DNA of 64,000 nt, from positions 1 through 64,000 of the forward strand of contig JAXJYC010000027.1 in NCBI GenBank assembly GCA_036307185.1, given 5' to 3'. The notes beneath the pieces are model-generated. The model did no database searches. It saw only the letters and a program-made list of their open reading frames with translations, and was not told the origin of the DNA. The DNA is from SVEL01 sp017381055. Lineage in GTDB: Bacteria; Bacillota; Clostridia; Lachnospirales; Lachnospiraceae. Below are positions 25,879 through 35,110 of the stretch, piece after piece. A program made the position numbers and the translations under genes. Position 1 is the first letter of the stretch; every line of letters begins with the position of its first letter.

Positions 25879-27447
25879 CTACCCTGTGATAATTCGTAAA
25901 TACACATTACTCTCTAGTTCTTTTAAGCGCCACCAGCTAGTCTCCATTGTAGTAGTACTTGTAAAATATAATGAATCAATCTCCACTACACTATCACTGG
26001 CTATTAATGAACAAGCAGTTATTCTAGACTCATATGCAGCCCATTGCTGGGGTGTATAGTTTTCTCCACTATCAAGATATTCTTGGCATTGCTCTACATA
26101 TGAACGTTCTAATTGATTAATATCCTCAATATCTTTTTCTCCATTAAGCGCACCACTTATATTTTCATAGCTTATCTTTAAGGCATCTTTATAATCAACA
26201 TTTATAACCAATGGTCTAGCTGTTGGATCAACTGCATTTTTATCATATTCACCAAGCTCTGTGGCATTTTCTTTATCTTCATATCGCGCATAGTCAAATA
26301 ATACACTAATTATCTTCCACGCAAGCTCTGGATGTTCAAAATCCTTACTGACTACCACATACTTATAATTTGTAGGACTAGTAGATGGATAAACTGTGAT
26401 TCCATCATCATTTGTTGATATGAGATATGGTTTCCACTCTATTGATTTGTCCTCTTCAACCATATTTAATAAAGGATTATTTGTAGACCACCATGGTCCA
26501 AAGAAAGATCCACATCGTCCACTTTCTATAAGGCCTATGATATCTGAAGAACTTCTAAATAAAAAGTCTCTGTCTAAGATTCCTTTATCATACCAAGAAT
26601 TAAGATATCTTAATGCCTCCTTAGCCTCTGGCTGAATCGAGCCATATACTATGCTTCCATCTTCTTTCTGTATCCATTGCTTTGGATATGCTCCGAAATT
26701 AGCAAATACAATATCTGTCATATACTGACTACTATACCCACTCTCACCACAAAGTGATGAATTCGTTACTAGTCCAACTCTGTTAGAATCATCTTCTATA
26801 AATTTTGATATAATATATTCCACATCTTCTAATGTGCTTGGCTCCTCTAAACCTAAATCGTCCATCCAATCCTTACGAAGCCACAATAAGCTTGGACCCT
26901 CTGCAATATTAGTCTCTGGTATAGCTATTATCTTTCCTTCAAATGTAACACTATCTAAAAGCTCATCTCCATAGCTTTCATACATCTGCTTAATATTATC
27001 ACTGGCACAATTCTCATAGCTCTCTGTAAGATCAGCAAGTAAGCCCATCTTGTACATCAATGCAACATCACTAAAGTTATTCACAACCATAATATCTGGA
27101 ATATCGCTCATAGCAATAGACATAGACACTTCTGTGTTATATTTATCACCCATACTTTCAAATTCATTGACATTTTGAATATTAAGTTTTTCTAGAAGAT
27201 ACCTGGTGTACGCATTATCCTCATATGTATCTCCTGCTGGCATATTAGAATTATTAGTACTTATCTCTTTTCCTAAAGTATACGTTATAAGCTCTGGATA
27301 TTTTTCAAATGGTGTTGTAGATGCTAATTCAAGCTGTTCCTCTCTACTTACATCATCATTTGTTTTTTTGCTATCTTTATCCTTGCAACTGCATAACATA
27401 ACTGAAAAAGTACAAGCCACTAATACCAAACTTATAAACCTTTTCAT
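25879..27447 (-). CDS. extracellular solute-binding lipoprotein (LplA-like), truncated by an amber codon
   Basis: 522 residues before TAG. Lipoprotein signal MKRFISLVLVACTF with lipobox LCSC, so surface-bound. The body follows the family 1 (LplA-type) binding-protein pattern, with KKDWMDDLG-like, SIQPEAKEALRYLNSWYDKG and FFGPWWSTNN segments. The expected C-terminal helix is encoded in frame beyond the stop (25777-25878), so the protein is about 33 residues short unless read through. An AAGGTGAG site precedes the ATG. The ligand is probably an oligosaccharide by context; its own permease partner is not obvious. Confidence 0.82.
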   Translation of the reverse strand: MKRFISLVLVACTFSVMLCSCKDKDSKKTNDDVSREEQLELASTTPFEKYPELITYTLGKEISTNNSNMPAGDTYEDNAYTRYLLEKLNIQNVNEFESMGDKYNTEVSMSIAMSDIPDIMVVNNFSDVALMYKMGLLADLTESYENCASDNIKQMYESYGDELLDSVTFEGKIIAIPETNIAEGPSLLWLRKDWMDDLGLEEPSTLEDVEYIISKFIEDDSNRVGLVTNSSLCGESGYSSQYMTDIVFANFGAYPKQWIQKEDGSIVYGSIQPEAKEALRYLNSWYDKGILDRDFLFRSSSDIIGLIESGRCGSFFGPWWSTNNPLLNMVEEDKSIEWKPYLISTNDDGITVYPSTSPTNYKYVVVSKDFEHPELAWKIISVLFDYARYEDKENATELGEYDKNAVDPTARPLVINVDYKDALKISYENISGALNGEKDIEDINQLERSYVEQCQEYLDSGENYTPQQWAAYESRITACSLIASDSVVEIDSLYFTSTTTMETSWWRLKELESNVYLRIITG

Positions 27448-27520
27448 CTGCTCACCTTGTCCTACGTAATTAATATCACATATCTAGAATTCTACCACAA
27501 AACTATTTATTTTTAAACAA

Positions 27521-27559
27521 AAAAAACAAAATATTGCAACCAATGATTGCAATATTTTG
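27521..27559 (-). terminator. intrinsic terminator after the MalG-type permease gene
   Basis: caaaatattgcaa (27527-27539) and ttgcaatattttg (27547-27559) form a perfect 13-bp stem. A run of A on the plus strand at 27521-27526 gives the minus-strand T-run. It separates the binding protein-permease operon from the second binding-protein gene. Confidence 0.9.
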
Positions 27560-27589
27560 CTTTTATATTTTTTATAATGGAATTGTCTA

Positions 27590-28486
27590 TTAACCCTTTA
27601 CGGCACCTGACATACCTTCCTTGTAGCAACCCTGCATGCAGAGGAATACTATAGAAATTGGAATAGATATACATACCGCACCGGCACAGAATCTTGTGAA
27701 GTACTGATGTACATATTCCTTCTCAAGCATGTTCCATAAACCGATTGAAACAGTGTAGTAATCCTTATTTGTACGACATAATACCTTAGCAAAGATAAAG
27801 TCTACCCAAGGTGCCATAAATGCACCTAAAACTGTGTAAACGATTGTTGGCTTACTAAGAGGCATAATAATCTTTGTAAATACCTGCCACTTTGTAGCAC
27901 CATCAATAAGTGCAGCTTCATCAAGTGTCTTTGGAATAGTATCAAAGAATCCCTTTGCAATTAAGAATCCTAAACCTGAACCACCTGAATATACAAGTAT
28001 CATAGCTATACGGATATTTGCACCCTCTGTTAAACCTACAGACTTTAAGATGTAATAAATAGCGATCATCGACATGAAACCTGGGAAAAGACCCATAATC
28101 ATAGCGATATTCATAAATGGCTTTCTAAGCTTATATCTAAGTCTTGACATACAGTAAGCAACTGAAATAACGAAGAATGTAGATATAATACATGAGAATA
28201 TAGCTACAATAAGTGTATTCATAAACATTTTAGGGAAATCAAGTAATCCCTTCTGTGTAAATAACTTTACATAGTTATCAAAACCAAGTTCCTTAGGGAA
28301 GAAATAGTTAGTGTATGAACCTACACCACCATTTTCAACTCTTAAGCTTGTCATTACAACCCAAAAAATAGGGAATAACCAGATTACTGTCATAATTGCT
28401 AAGCCAACATGAACTAAGCTATTTTTAACAGTTTTTATTGTCTTAGCCTTATTTGATTGTCTTGTATTAATATTATTAGTACTCAT
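27590..28486 (-). CDS. carbohydrate ABC transporter permease, MalG type
   Basis: 298 residues with six membrane segments. The EAA loop that docks on the ATPase reads LDEAALIDGATKWQVFTKIIMPLS. It starts 1 nt after the MalF-type stop, so the two are coupled. With the MalF-type protein (28488-29870) and the binding protein (29974-31227) it would import maltodextrin. No ATPase subunit is encoded in the cluster. Confidence 0.9.
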   Translation of the reverse strand: MSTNNINTRQSNKAKTIKTVKNSLVHVGLAIMTVIWLFPIFWVVMTSLRVENGGVGSYTNYFFPKELGFDNYVKLFTQKGLLDFPKMFMNTLIVAIFSCIISTFFVISVAYCMSRLRYKLRKPFMNIAMIMGLFPGFMSMIAIYYILKSVGLTEGANIRIAMILVYSGGSGLGFLIAKGFFDTIPKTLDEAALIDGATKWQVFTKIIMPLSKPTIVYTVLGAFMAPWVDFIFAKVLCRTNKDYYTVSIGLWNMLEKEYVHQYFTRFCAGAVCISIPISIVFLCMQGCYKEGMSGAVKG

Positions 28487-28487
28487 T

Positions 28488-29870
28488 TTACTGGAATCCC
28501 TCCTCGTCTTTGTAAGAATTTGTGTTCCTGTAAGTTACTAATGAAACAATCGCTAATACAACGAATGTCATAATACCAATAACAGCACCGATATTGTATT
28601 CTTTTCTATCAATAGTTAACTTATATAACCATGTAACAAGCAAGTCAGTCTTACCTGCTGTATTACCTATAGTTGTATTTGGTCCACCGCCTGATAACAG
28701 GTAAATAACGTTGAAGTTGTTAATATTTCCTGTAAATGTTGTAATAAGTGATGGCATAGTTACGAAGAGCATATATGGTAATGTAATCTTAAAGAATGTA
28801 ACGATTGCATTAGCACCGTCTACTCTAGCAGCTTCATAAAGATCTGCTGGAATATTCTGTAAGATACCTGTCATTGTAAGCATTGTGTATGGAATACCTA
28901 CCCATAAGTTTACAATGATAACTGTTACTCTGGCCCATGTAACATCTGTAAAGAATGGAAGTGGCTCCTTAATCCAACCCCAATCAAGAAGTGCCATATT
29001 AATCGCACCATTCTCATTAAGAAGAGTTCTTACGATAAGTAATGATACGAACTGTGGTATAGCAATAGATAAGATGAAGAAGAATCTCCACATAGCCTTA
29101 CATCTAGTGCCTTTTCTATTTATAACAAGAGCAAGAATCATACCGAAGATATAATTCAATACTGTTGCAAATATTGCCCAAACTATTGTCCAACCTAATA
29201 CTGACCAGAACTGCTTTCCGATAGTACCCTCTAAACTAAGAACCTTTTTGAATGCATCAAGTCCAGTCCAATCGAATCGAATTAACTTCTCATCTACATA
29301 TGAATAATTAGTAAATGCCTGCAATATCATAAACACAAGCGGTAATATAGTAAATGTAAGTATACCTGCAAGTGGTAATGTAAGTAATAACTTATGCAAG
29401 TTTACATTAAATAAATCTTTTATATCATCTTTAAAGGAATTAACGTGTTTGCCTTCCTTTGTTAAGCACTGTGCCTTATACGCACTCTTAACTGCCTCAC
29501 GCCAAAACGCAACAAAAAGCAATGTTATGATAATAGTTAACACCGCATAAAGAAGAGCCTCTACTGATCTGGTTCCACTGATTATATATTCATAAATACC
29601 GTCATTTTCGTTCCAAACTTCTTTATTCTCATAAGAACCAATTGTTGGTAATTCTGATAATGTAAAGAAACCGTATGATATCATATAGTAAATATATGCT
29701 ATCTCAGTTGCCATAAATAGAATTCCCTTAGTTACCTGCTTTCTAAGAATATTGCCAATACCTAAAAAGATAAATGAAAGCTTTGTAAACATATCACCCT
29801 TCTTAAAGGCATTTGTGACAGTATATTCTGTAGGGAAATCTGATGGTTTTCTTTTAAATATGTTTTTCAC
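28488..29870 (-). CDS. carbohydrate ABC transporter permease, MalF type
   Basis: 460 residues from a GTG at 29870 with GAGGTGG 4 nt upstream. The reading frame runs back to 29927, but that would include the terminator-like hairpin and lacks a site. An N-terminal region of about 150 residues with extra hydrophobic segments precedes the core permease domain. The EAA loop is YEAARVDGANAIVTFFKITLP. Second gene of the maltodextrin transporter operon, separated from the binding-protein gene by an attenuator hairpin. Confidence 0.88.
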   Translation of the reverse strand: MKNIFKRKPSDFPTEYTVTNAFKKGDMFTKLSFIFLGIGNILRKQVTKGILFMATEIAYIYYMISYGFFTLSELPTIGSYENKEVWNENDGIYEYIISGTRSVEALLYAVLTIIITLLFVAFWREAVKSAYKAQCLTKEGKHVNSFKDDIKDLFNVNLHKLLLTLPLAGILTFTILPLVFMILQAFTNYSYVDEKLIRFDWTGLDAFKKVLSLEGTIGKQFWSVLGWTIVWAIFATVLNYIFGMILALVINRKGTRCKAMWRFFFILSIAIPQFVSLLIVRTLLNENGAINMALLDWGWIKEPLPFFTDVTWARVTVIIVNLWVGIPYTMLTMTGILQNIPADLYEAARVDGANAIVTFFKITLPYMLFVTMPSLITTFTGNINNFNVIYLLSGGGPNTTIGNTAGKTDLLVTWLYKLTIDRKEYNIGAVIGIMTFVVLAIVSLVTYRNTNSYKDEEGFQ

Positions 29871-29890
29871 AATTCCACCTCGCTGTCTTA

Positions 29891-29931
29891 AAAAAAGCTC
29901 CATGGCATCGGTACATTGTGATACCATGGAG
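29891..29931 (-). terminator. attenuating terminator between binding protein and permease genes
   Basis: ctccatgg (29898-29905) pairs with ccatggag (29924-29931). On the minus strand a T-run follows at 29896-29891, giving an intrinsic terminator 43 nt after the binding-protein stop and 21 nt before the MalF start. Partial read-through would give much more binding protein than permease, as in many such operons. Confidence 0.82.
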
Positions 29932-29973
29932 TTTTTTAATTATAATTTAAGATATCACTATCTTTAAAACTTA

Positions 29974-31227
29974 TTATCTACCGTTGATAGCATTCTCGAA
30001 CTTAGCTGTCTCATCAGCAGCGTTGTCCTCTGTTACTGTACCATCCATAATAGCGTTAGCCATTGTTACAGCGTTATCCCACCAGTTGTTGCCGAATGTT
30101 GTGTTAGCTGGCTGAATGATAGCTGTGTTAGCAACTGTGTTTGCCTGAGCCTGAGCTAAAGCATCATTCTTAACTGCATCTGACTCAAGTAACTTTGTAT
30201 TACATGGAACGATGTTTCTCATCTCATAGTGTGACTTCTGAGCATCCTCACTAGCTAAGAACTGAGCGAATGCAACAGCAACCTTCTGATTCTCACAGTT
30301 AGGGTTAACACCGATAGCCTTTGAACCAGCGAATGACTTAAGAGCGTAATCCTTACCATCTACATTGATTGTAGGAAGCTGACAGATACCAACGTTCTCT
30401 TCACCAAGAGCCTTAACTACGTTCTCATAATCCCATGTACCAGAGAAGATAGCACCGATAGAACCATCACCAAGACCTGCCATACCTGAACCTGCATCAT
30501 CCTTAACGAAGTTAGGATTCTTTGCAAGACCAACTAAGTACTTTGTAACAGCTGTAGCATTGTCACCAAGAACGATACCAGCTGCCTCGTCATCACCGTT
30601 AGCACCACAGAATACACCACCTGCTGCAGCGTAGAATGCCTGGAAGTACCAAGAGTTTGTGATAGGGAATGCAACCTTAGCCTTTGAAAGCATTGTATCA
30701 AGGCTCTTTACATCATCTTCTGAGAAGATTGACTTATTATAGTACATGAACCATGTATTAGCTGTGAATGGGAAACCGTAAACCTTTCCATCCTTAGAAA
30801 CTGTAGCTAACATTGTCTCACTGTTTGTTTCCTTAACGTAATCAAGGTTTGAACCACCGATCTGAGCGATAGCATCAGAATCAAGTAATGATGTTAACTG
30901 ATCGTTAGCGAAGAAATATACGTCAGCTGCTGCTGTAGGATCCTGTGTTACCATCTTTCCTGCATCACCTTCTGAACATGTCTCATAATTAAATGTGATG
31001 TTCCATGTTGGATGAGCCTCACCAAACTTAGTAGCCATCTCCTGAATCCAACCAGATTCCTGATCTTCTGCTGGGCACCATACCTTTAATTCAGCTGTGA
31101 TAGCCTCTTCTCCACCGTTACCTGCTGCAGTTGTTTCGTTCTTATCCTTAGAACCGCCACAACCAAAGATTGTTGCTGCGCACATTGCTGTAGTCATAGC
31201 AAGTGCTGTTAACTTCTTAATCTTCAT
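29974..31227 (-). CDS. maltodextrin-type solute-binding lipoprotein
   Basis: 417 residues. Signal MKIKKLTALAMTTAM with lipobox IFGC, anchoring the protein outside the membrane. The family 1 MalE-like pattern includes ELKVWCPAEDQ, GKVYGFPFTANTWFMYYNKS and an Ala-rich C-terminal region. The start at 31227 follows AGGAGG; the frame extends further upstream but without a site. Codon use here is strongly biased, consistent with high expression. First gene of the transporter operon and followed by an attenuating hairpin. The ligand is inferred from amylase, pullulanase and phosphorylase neighbours. Confidence 0.9.
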   Translation of the reverse strand: MKIKKLTALAMTTAMCAATIFGCGGSKDKNETTAAGNGGEEAITAELKVWCPAEDQESGWIQEMATKFGEAHPTWNITFNYETCSEGDAGKMVTQDPTAAADVYFFANDQLTSLLDSDAIAQIGGSNLDYVKETNSETMLATVSKDGKVYGFPFTANTWFMYYNKSIFSEDDVKSLDTMLSKAKVAFPITNSWYFQAFYAAAGGVFCGANGDDEAAGIVLGDNATAVTKYLVGLAKNPNFVKDDAGSGMAGLGDGSIGAIFSGTWDYENVVKALGEENVGICQLPTINVDGKDYALKSFAGSKAIGVNPNCENQKVAVAFAQFLASEDAQKSHYEMRNIVPCNTKLLESDAVKNDALAQAQANTVANTAIIQPANTTFGNNWWDNAVTMANAIMDGTVTEDNAADETAKFENAINGR

Positions 31228-31538
31228 TTTTTTCCTCCTATATGCATTAAATGCAAGATTTTTTTTTACCTCCAAGCAGTTCGCCCGGGGCAATTCGTAT
31301 GAAACTATTATAATGTGTCACACTAATAAAATATATATTAAAATTTATAGAAATATGTTGTTTTTTTATTATTTAACATTCATATTTAAGAATAACCACA
31401 TTCTTCGTTTTTATACATATTGCACAAATTTTGTCAAGTGTTTCTTTTAATTAATATTTCCTTCTAATCATAATGCACAATTTCTTACATATTTTTCCAC
31501 CTCTGTTTGAGTCTCTTCTTATTATATATTAATTTATA

Positions 31539-31602
31539 GAACAAAGCGGACAAGTCCGCATCATTTTCCTATATAAGAACAAAGCGGACAAGTCCGCATC
31601 AT
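31539..31602. repeat. two direct copies of a palindrome-containing 26-bp repeat
   Basis: gaacaaagcggacaagtccg continued by catcat occurs at 31539-31564 and 31577-31602, 38 bp apart. The core gcggacaagtccgc is self-complementary. Related copies: aaagcggacttgtccgcttt at 41124-41143, and a worn copy at 50771-50790 (gaacaaagtggacaaattct). It behaves like a REP-type intergenic element. Confidence 0.75.
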
Positions 31603-31710
31603 CTCCCTACATCCCTCTATCTAGAGGGACTTGCTCAGCTTTGCGAGCCGAGCACGATCAGCTTTAGCTGATATTTTCCTATCGTGCGAGTGCTCATCCT
31701 CGCGGAGCGT

Positions 31711-31760
31711 TTTTTATCATATAGGAAGTTCTCATTGAGAACTTTCCTATATGATAAAAA
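31711..31760. repeat. long hairpin element with flanking T and A runs
   Basis: tttttatcatataggaag and the following ttctc pair with gagaac and tttcctatatgataaaaa around a 3-nt loop, with one bulge. gcggagcg precedes it, as at 11131-11137. The sequence atcataggaa-like arm recurs at 41099-41110 and 50802-50815. It looks like a dispersed element that could also terminate transcription in either direction. Confidence 0.65.
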
Positions 31761-31789
31761 GAGAATCCTATATAATAGAATTCTCTTTT
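31759..31789 (-). terminator. intrinsic terminator of the yesN-yesM operon
   Basis: Minus-strand AAGAGAAT pairs with ATTCTCTT across a 13-nt loop and is followed by TTTTT. It overlaps the last codons of the kinase gene. Confidence 0.75.
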
Positions 31790-33501
31790 GTCTCACCTAC
31801 TCTTTTTATAGGTATACGCGCTGTAATTGTAGTTCCTTTATTTATTTCACTATATACACTCAATCCATAATTTTCTCCATAGAATAAATGTATTCGATCA
31901 TTAACATTACGCATACCATAACCTTTAGAATGCTGCGTAATAATACTAGCAGCCTTTTCTTCATCCATACCGACACCATTGTCAGTAATACTGATTAATA
32001 TATCACTTCCTTCAATCCAGCCTTTTATTGTTATAAGACCTCGTTTATCTTCCTCCATAACTTCAATACCATGTTCTATGGCATTTTCTACAATAGGTTG
32101 GAGTATAAGATTTAGGGATTCGTACTGCATAATTTCTTCGTCGATATCATATTCTACATCAAACTCGTAATCATGCATAAATAACTGTACAGCAATATAA
32201 GATTTTACATTTTTTATTTCATCAGCTATAGGTAATACGTTTTTTCCCTTATTTAAAGATGTTCTATAGAAATGTGACAAAGCCAAAGTAATCTCACTTA
32301 TATCTTTATTACCATTTTCTATAGCCTTCCAATTGATAAGGGACAATGTATTATATAAGAAATGAGGATTAATCTGATTCTGAAGAGCCTTCATCTCATA
32401 CTTCTTCTGAGTTATCTCGCTTTCATACACCTCTGTGATAAGTGTCTGTATCTTTCCAAGCAATGTATTATAACCTCTAATCAACTCTCCAATCTCGTCA
32501 TTAGAAACCTCTTCAAGTCTCAAGCTAAAATCACCAGTTTCTGTAGCTACCATTCCATCTCTAAGATAAGAAAGTCTACTTGTTATAAACTTACCTACCC
32601 ATATCATTCCTAATACCAGAGTAACCACTCCTACAACTATAACGACAGTTGCTAGAAATGTAATAGGACGAGTATCACTTACTATAGATACATCAGGCTT
32701 GTACAAATATAGTTTCCAATCTGTTTGTTCAAGTTGTTCACTAAATATCTTGTACTCAGATTTGTTATTTAAATTCTCAAACTCTTCATATTCAAGATGA
32801 TACTTCTTATATTTATTCTCAAAATTGCAAGTTTCATATACTACATTATTATCGCCATCAACTACGAACATACCGTAATTAGTACCCATATTATAGGTTA
32901 AACCTTCAAAAAGCTTCTCATAGTCAACGGATACATAAAACAAGCCTAACACACCATTTTTCTTAAGCACTGCAGAACGTCTTACACAAAAGGCAATATT
33001 TTCTTCCTTATCTACATACCAATGCGGTTCCACATCCTTACACGCTCGCTTGTACCAATGCTCATCCGACACCTCTGACAGTGGAACTATGAGCTCATCT
33101 AACTTCTTACCATCTATATTTACATAGAAGGTTGCTCTCTTAACCGCATCTCCAAAATATATAACTGTATCAAGCTGTGGCTTAACTACAGAGTTAATCT
33201 GTTCATACAAGTCATAAGGATTGTCATAATCTGTTATAAGTACCTTAGCTATTACATCATTAAATGTAATATAATTCGACAGATTATTATATGTCACCAA
33301 CTCAGAGTCAACAGAGTAGGCAGCCTGTTTCATATATGTGGTCAAATTCTGTTCCTCTCTCTGTCGTAATATATCTGACATAAGAGATGAACTAACCATA
33401 ACCACAACAAGCATAGGTATAATTCCTATTACACAGTATATAAGAATCAGCTTATTTCGCACTTTCATATTGTTCAAAAATGTTTTTAACTTTTTAAACA
33501 A
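31768..33501 (-). CDS. sensor histidine kinase, YesM type
   Basis: 577 residues. One N-terminal membrane segment (about 17-38), an extracellular sensor region to about 275, a second membrane segment, a HAMP domain (SRLSYLRDGM onward), then the His kinase domain with QINPHFLYNTLSLINW (phospho-His) and ATPase motif ITDNGVGMDEE. It begins with TTG directly after the regulator's TAA (TAATTG), with GGGGGAG upstream, so the genes are coupled. It probably senses extracellular oligosaccharide and controls the neighbouring transporter operon. Confidence 0.9.
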   Translation of the reverse strand: MFKKLKTFLNNMKVRNKLILIYCVIGIIPMLVVVMVSSSLMSDILRQREEQNLTTYMKQAAYSVDSELVTYNNLSNYITFNDVIAKVLITDYDNPYDLYEQINSVVKPQLDTVIYFGDAVKRATFYVNIDGKKLDELIVPLSEVSDEHWYKRACKDVEPHWYVDKEENIAFCVRRSAVLKKNGVLGLFYVSVDYEKLFEGLTYNMGTNYGMFVVDGDNNVVYETCNFENKYKKYHLEYEEFENLNNKSEYKIFSEQLEQTDWKLYLYKPDVSIVSDTRPITFLATVVIVVGVVTLVLGMIWVGKFITSRLSYLRDGMVATETGDFSLRLEEVSNDEIGELIRGYNTLLGKIQTLITEVYESEITQKKYEMKALQNQINPHFLYNTLSLINWKAIENGNKDISEITLALSHFYRTSLNKGKNVLPIADEIKNVKSYIAVQLFMHDYEFDVEYDIDEEIMQYESLNLILQPIVENAIEHGIEVMEEDKRGLITIKGWIEGSDILISITDNGVGMDEEKAASIITQHSKGYGMRNVNDRIHLFYGENYGLSVYSEINKGTTITARIPIKRVGETKENSII

Positions 33502-35031
33502 TTATTTCTCCCCCTGACTTCTAAACTTCTGTGGGCTTATACCAAAATACTCTCTAAAGCTCTGACAGAAGTACGATACATTTGGATAACCTACTTCATT
33601 ACTTATAGTTACTATCTTCTTGTGACTTTCCTCAAGCATTTCCTTAGCCTTTTCCATTCTATAAGCCTTAATGAACTTACTTAAGTTCTGTCCTGTCTCT
33701 TTCTTAAATACACAGCTCAAATAACTTGGCGCCATGTATACAAGGTCAGCTAAGTATTCAACACTGATTTCCTCGCCATAATGCTCATATATATATTGCT
33801 TAACACTTTCAATTTCTCTATGAATCATCTGTGGATTAGACTGGAAAGTATCCTCTAATCTCTTAATATTTACATTAACAATATCTATAACTGTCTGGAA
33901 ATCAGCTGACTTGTATAACTTCTCTATCTCACTATTTAAATCAAGCGCACTTACGTCAGGCAAATTATCATAAAAATCCTTAAGCAAATTAGAGAAAATA
34001 AACTTAATATAAACTTGTGAGAAATCATTCTTCTTCTTATACTTCATACAAAGCTTTTCAAAATGAACCTTAAGATTCTCCGTATCCTTCATCTTAATAT
34101 CCTGCTTCATCTGCTTCATAAGTGTATCATCGTCTATATGTTCATCTATAGCAACCTGATCATCTGCATACGATATATATATCTTCGACTCAGTCTCATA
34201 AAATCTATTTTCCATAAGACTTTCTGTCTCTTCAAAAGCTGCTGTTATATTTCTAACATCTTCAAACTCTTTTGAAATAGCTATATACGCTGTAATTCTA
34301 TGTTCTTTAAGAATCATCTCCTGAATATTTGTAGCCAATTCCTTCCAATACTTTTCGTCATTCTCTTTCTTATCAAAGAAAATAACACACTGATCAGTAT
34401 TAAGATTAAGATACTGGAACTCCATATCGCCTATACATTCTTGCATATTCTGTAAAAATCCTGTATCAGTCTTACCAAAGAAACTCTGCTCAAACTCGAG
34501 AAGCATAAGTCTATGATAATCTATATTAAGCTCATTCTTAGATAACCCAAGTTCCTCAACCTCATTGGAACCCAATCCATTAACAAGAGAATATAAGTAA
34601 TGTTGCTTCATAAAGGACATACTCTTTTCCTTTAAATCCTGCTCATACTTCTGACTATCTAACTCATCAAGTATCTTTCTAAGAGTTGGTTCAAACTCCT
34701 TAGGATCAACTGGCTTAAGAATATAATCAGACACACCAAGCTTAACTGCAAGCTTCGCATACTCAAAATCACTATATCCACTAACAATAATTATCTTCAT
34801 ATTTGGATTAAGGTTTCTCTCCTTAATCTGTTTAATAAGCTCCATTCCATCCATATGTGGCATCTTAACATCAGTCAACAATATATCAACCTCGTTATTC
34901 TCCAAATACTCAAGAGCTACCTGACCATTAACAATCTCAACAATTTCACAATCTATATCCATCTGCTTAAAAAGGAACAAAACTCCTTTTCTTTCTATCT
35001 TTTCATCATCTACAACTAATATTCTATACAT
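33502..35031 (-). CDS. response regulator with AraC-type DNA-binding domain, YesN type
   Basis: 509 residues. N-terminal receiver domain: acidic VDDEKIERK, phospho-acceptor Asp in DILLTDVKMPHMDG (about residue 55) and Lys in YILKPVD. A long middle region follows, then two AraC helix-turn-helix motifs (about 405-505) ending VGYPNVSYFCQSFREYFGISPQKFR. GGAGGAAGCTA precedes the ATG. It partners the YesM kinase and is the likely activator of the maltodextrin transporter genes immediately downstream. Confidence 0.92.
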   Translation of the reverse strand: MYRILVVDDEKIERKGVLFLFKQMDIDCEIVEIVNGQVALEYLENNEVDILLTDVKMPHMDGMELIKQIKERNLNPNMKIIIVSGYSDFEYAKLAVKLGVSDYILKPVDPKEFEPTLRKILDELDSQKYEQDLKEKSMSFMKQHYLYSLVNGLGSNEVEELGLSKNELNIDYHRLMLLEFEQSFFGKTDTGFLQNMQECIGDMEFQYLNLNTDQCVIFFDKKENDEKYWKELATNIQEMILKEHRITAYIAISKEFEDVRNITAAFEETESLMENRFYETESKIYISYADDQVAIDEHIDDDTLMKQMKQDIKMKDTENLKVHFEKLCMKYKKKNDFSQVYIKFIFSNLLKDFYDNLPDVSALDLNSEIEKLYKSADFQTVIDIVNVNIKRLEDTFQSNPQMIHREIESVKQYIYEHYGEEISVEYLADLVYMAPSYLSCVFKKETGQNLSKFIKAYRMEKAKEMLEESHKKIVTISNEVGYPNVSYFCQSFREYFGISPQKFRSQGEK

Positions 35032-35110
35032 TAGCTTCCTCCAAATGTCTATAATTAGGCTATAATAATCCTATCATATTTTAATATCTCTTACGAAAAA
35101 TATCAACCCT

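Larger units (their letters stand above)
31228..31767. other. intergenic region with binding-protein promoter and palindromic repeats
   Basis: This 540-bp gap holds the leader of the binding-protein gene, with a minus-strand TATAAT at 31307-31312, then AT-rich sequence. Further up lie two direct copies of a 26-bp unit (31539-31564, 31577-31602), a composite of small inverted repeats (31610-31710), a long hairpin (31711-31760) and the kinase terminator. No protein gene is visible. Confidence 0.65.
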
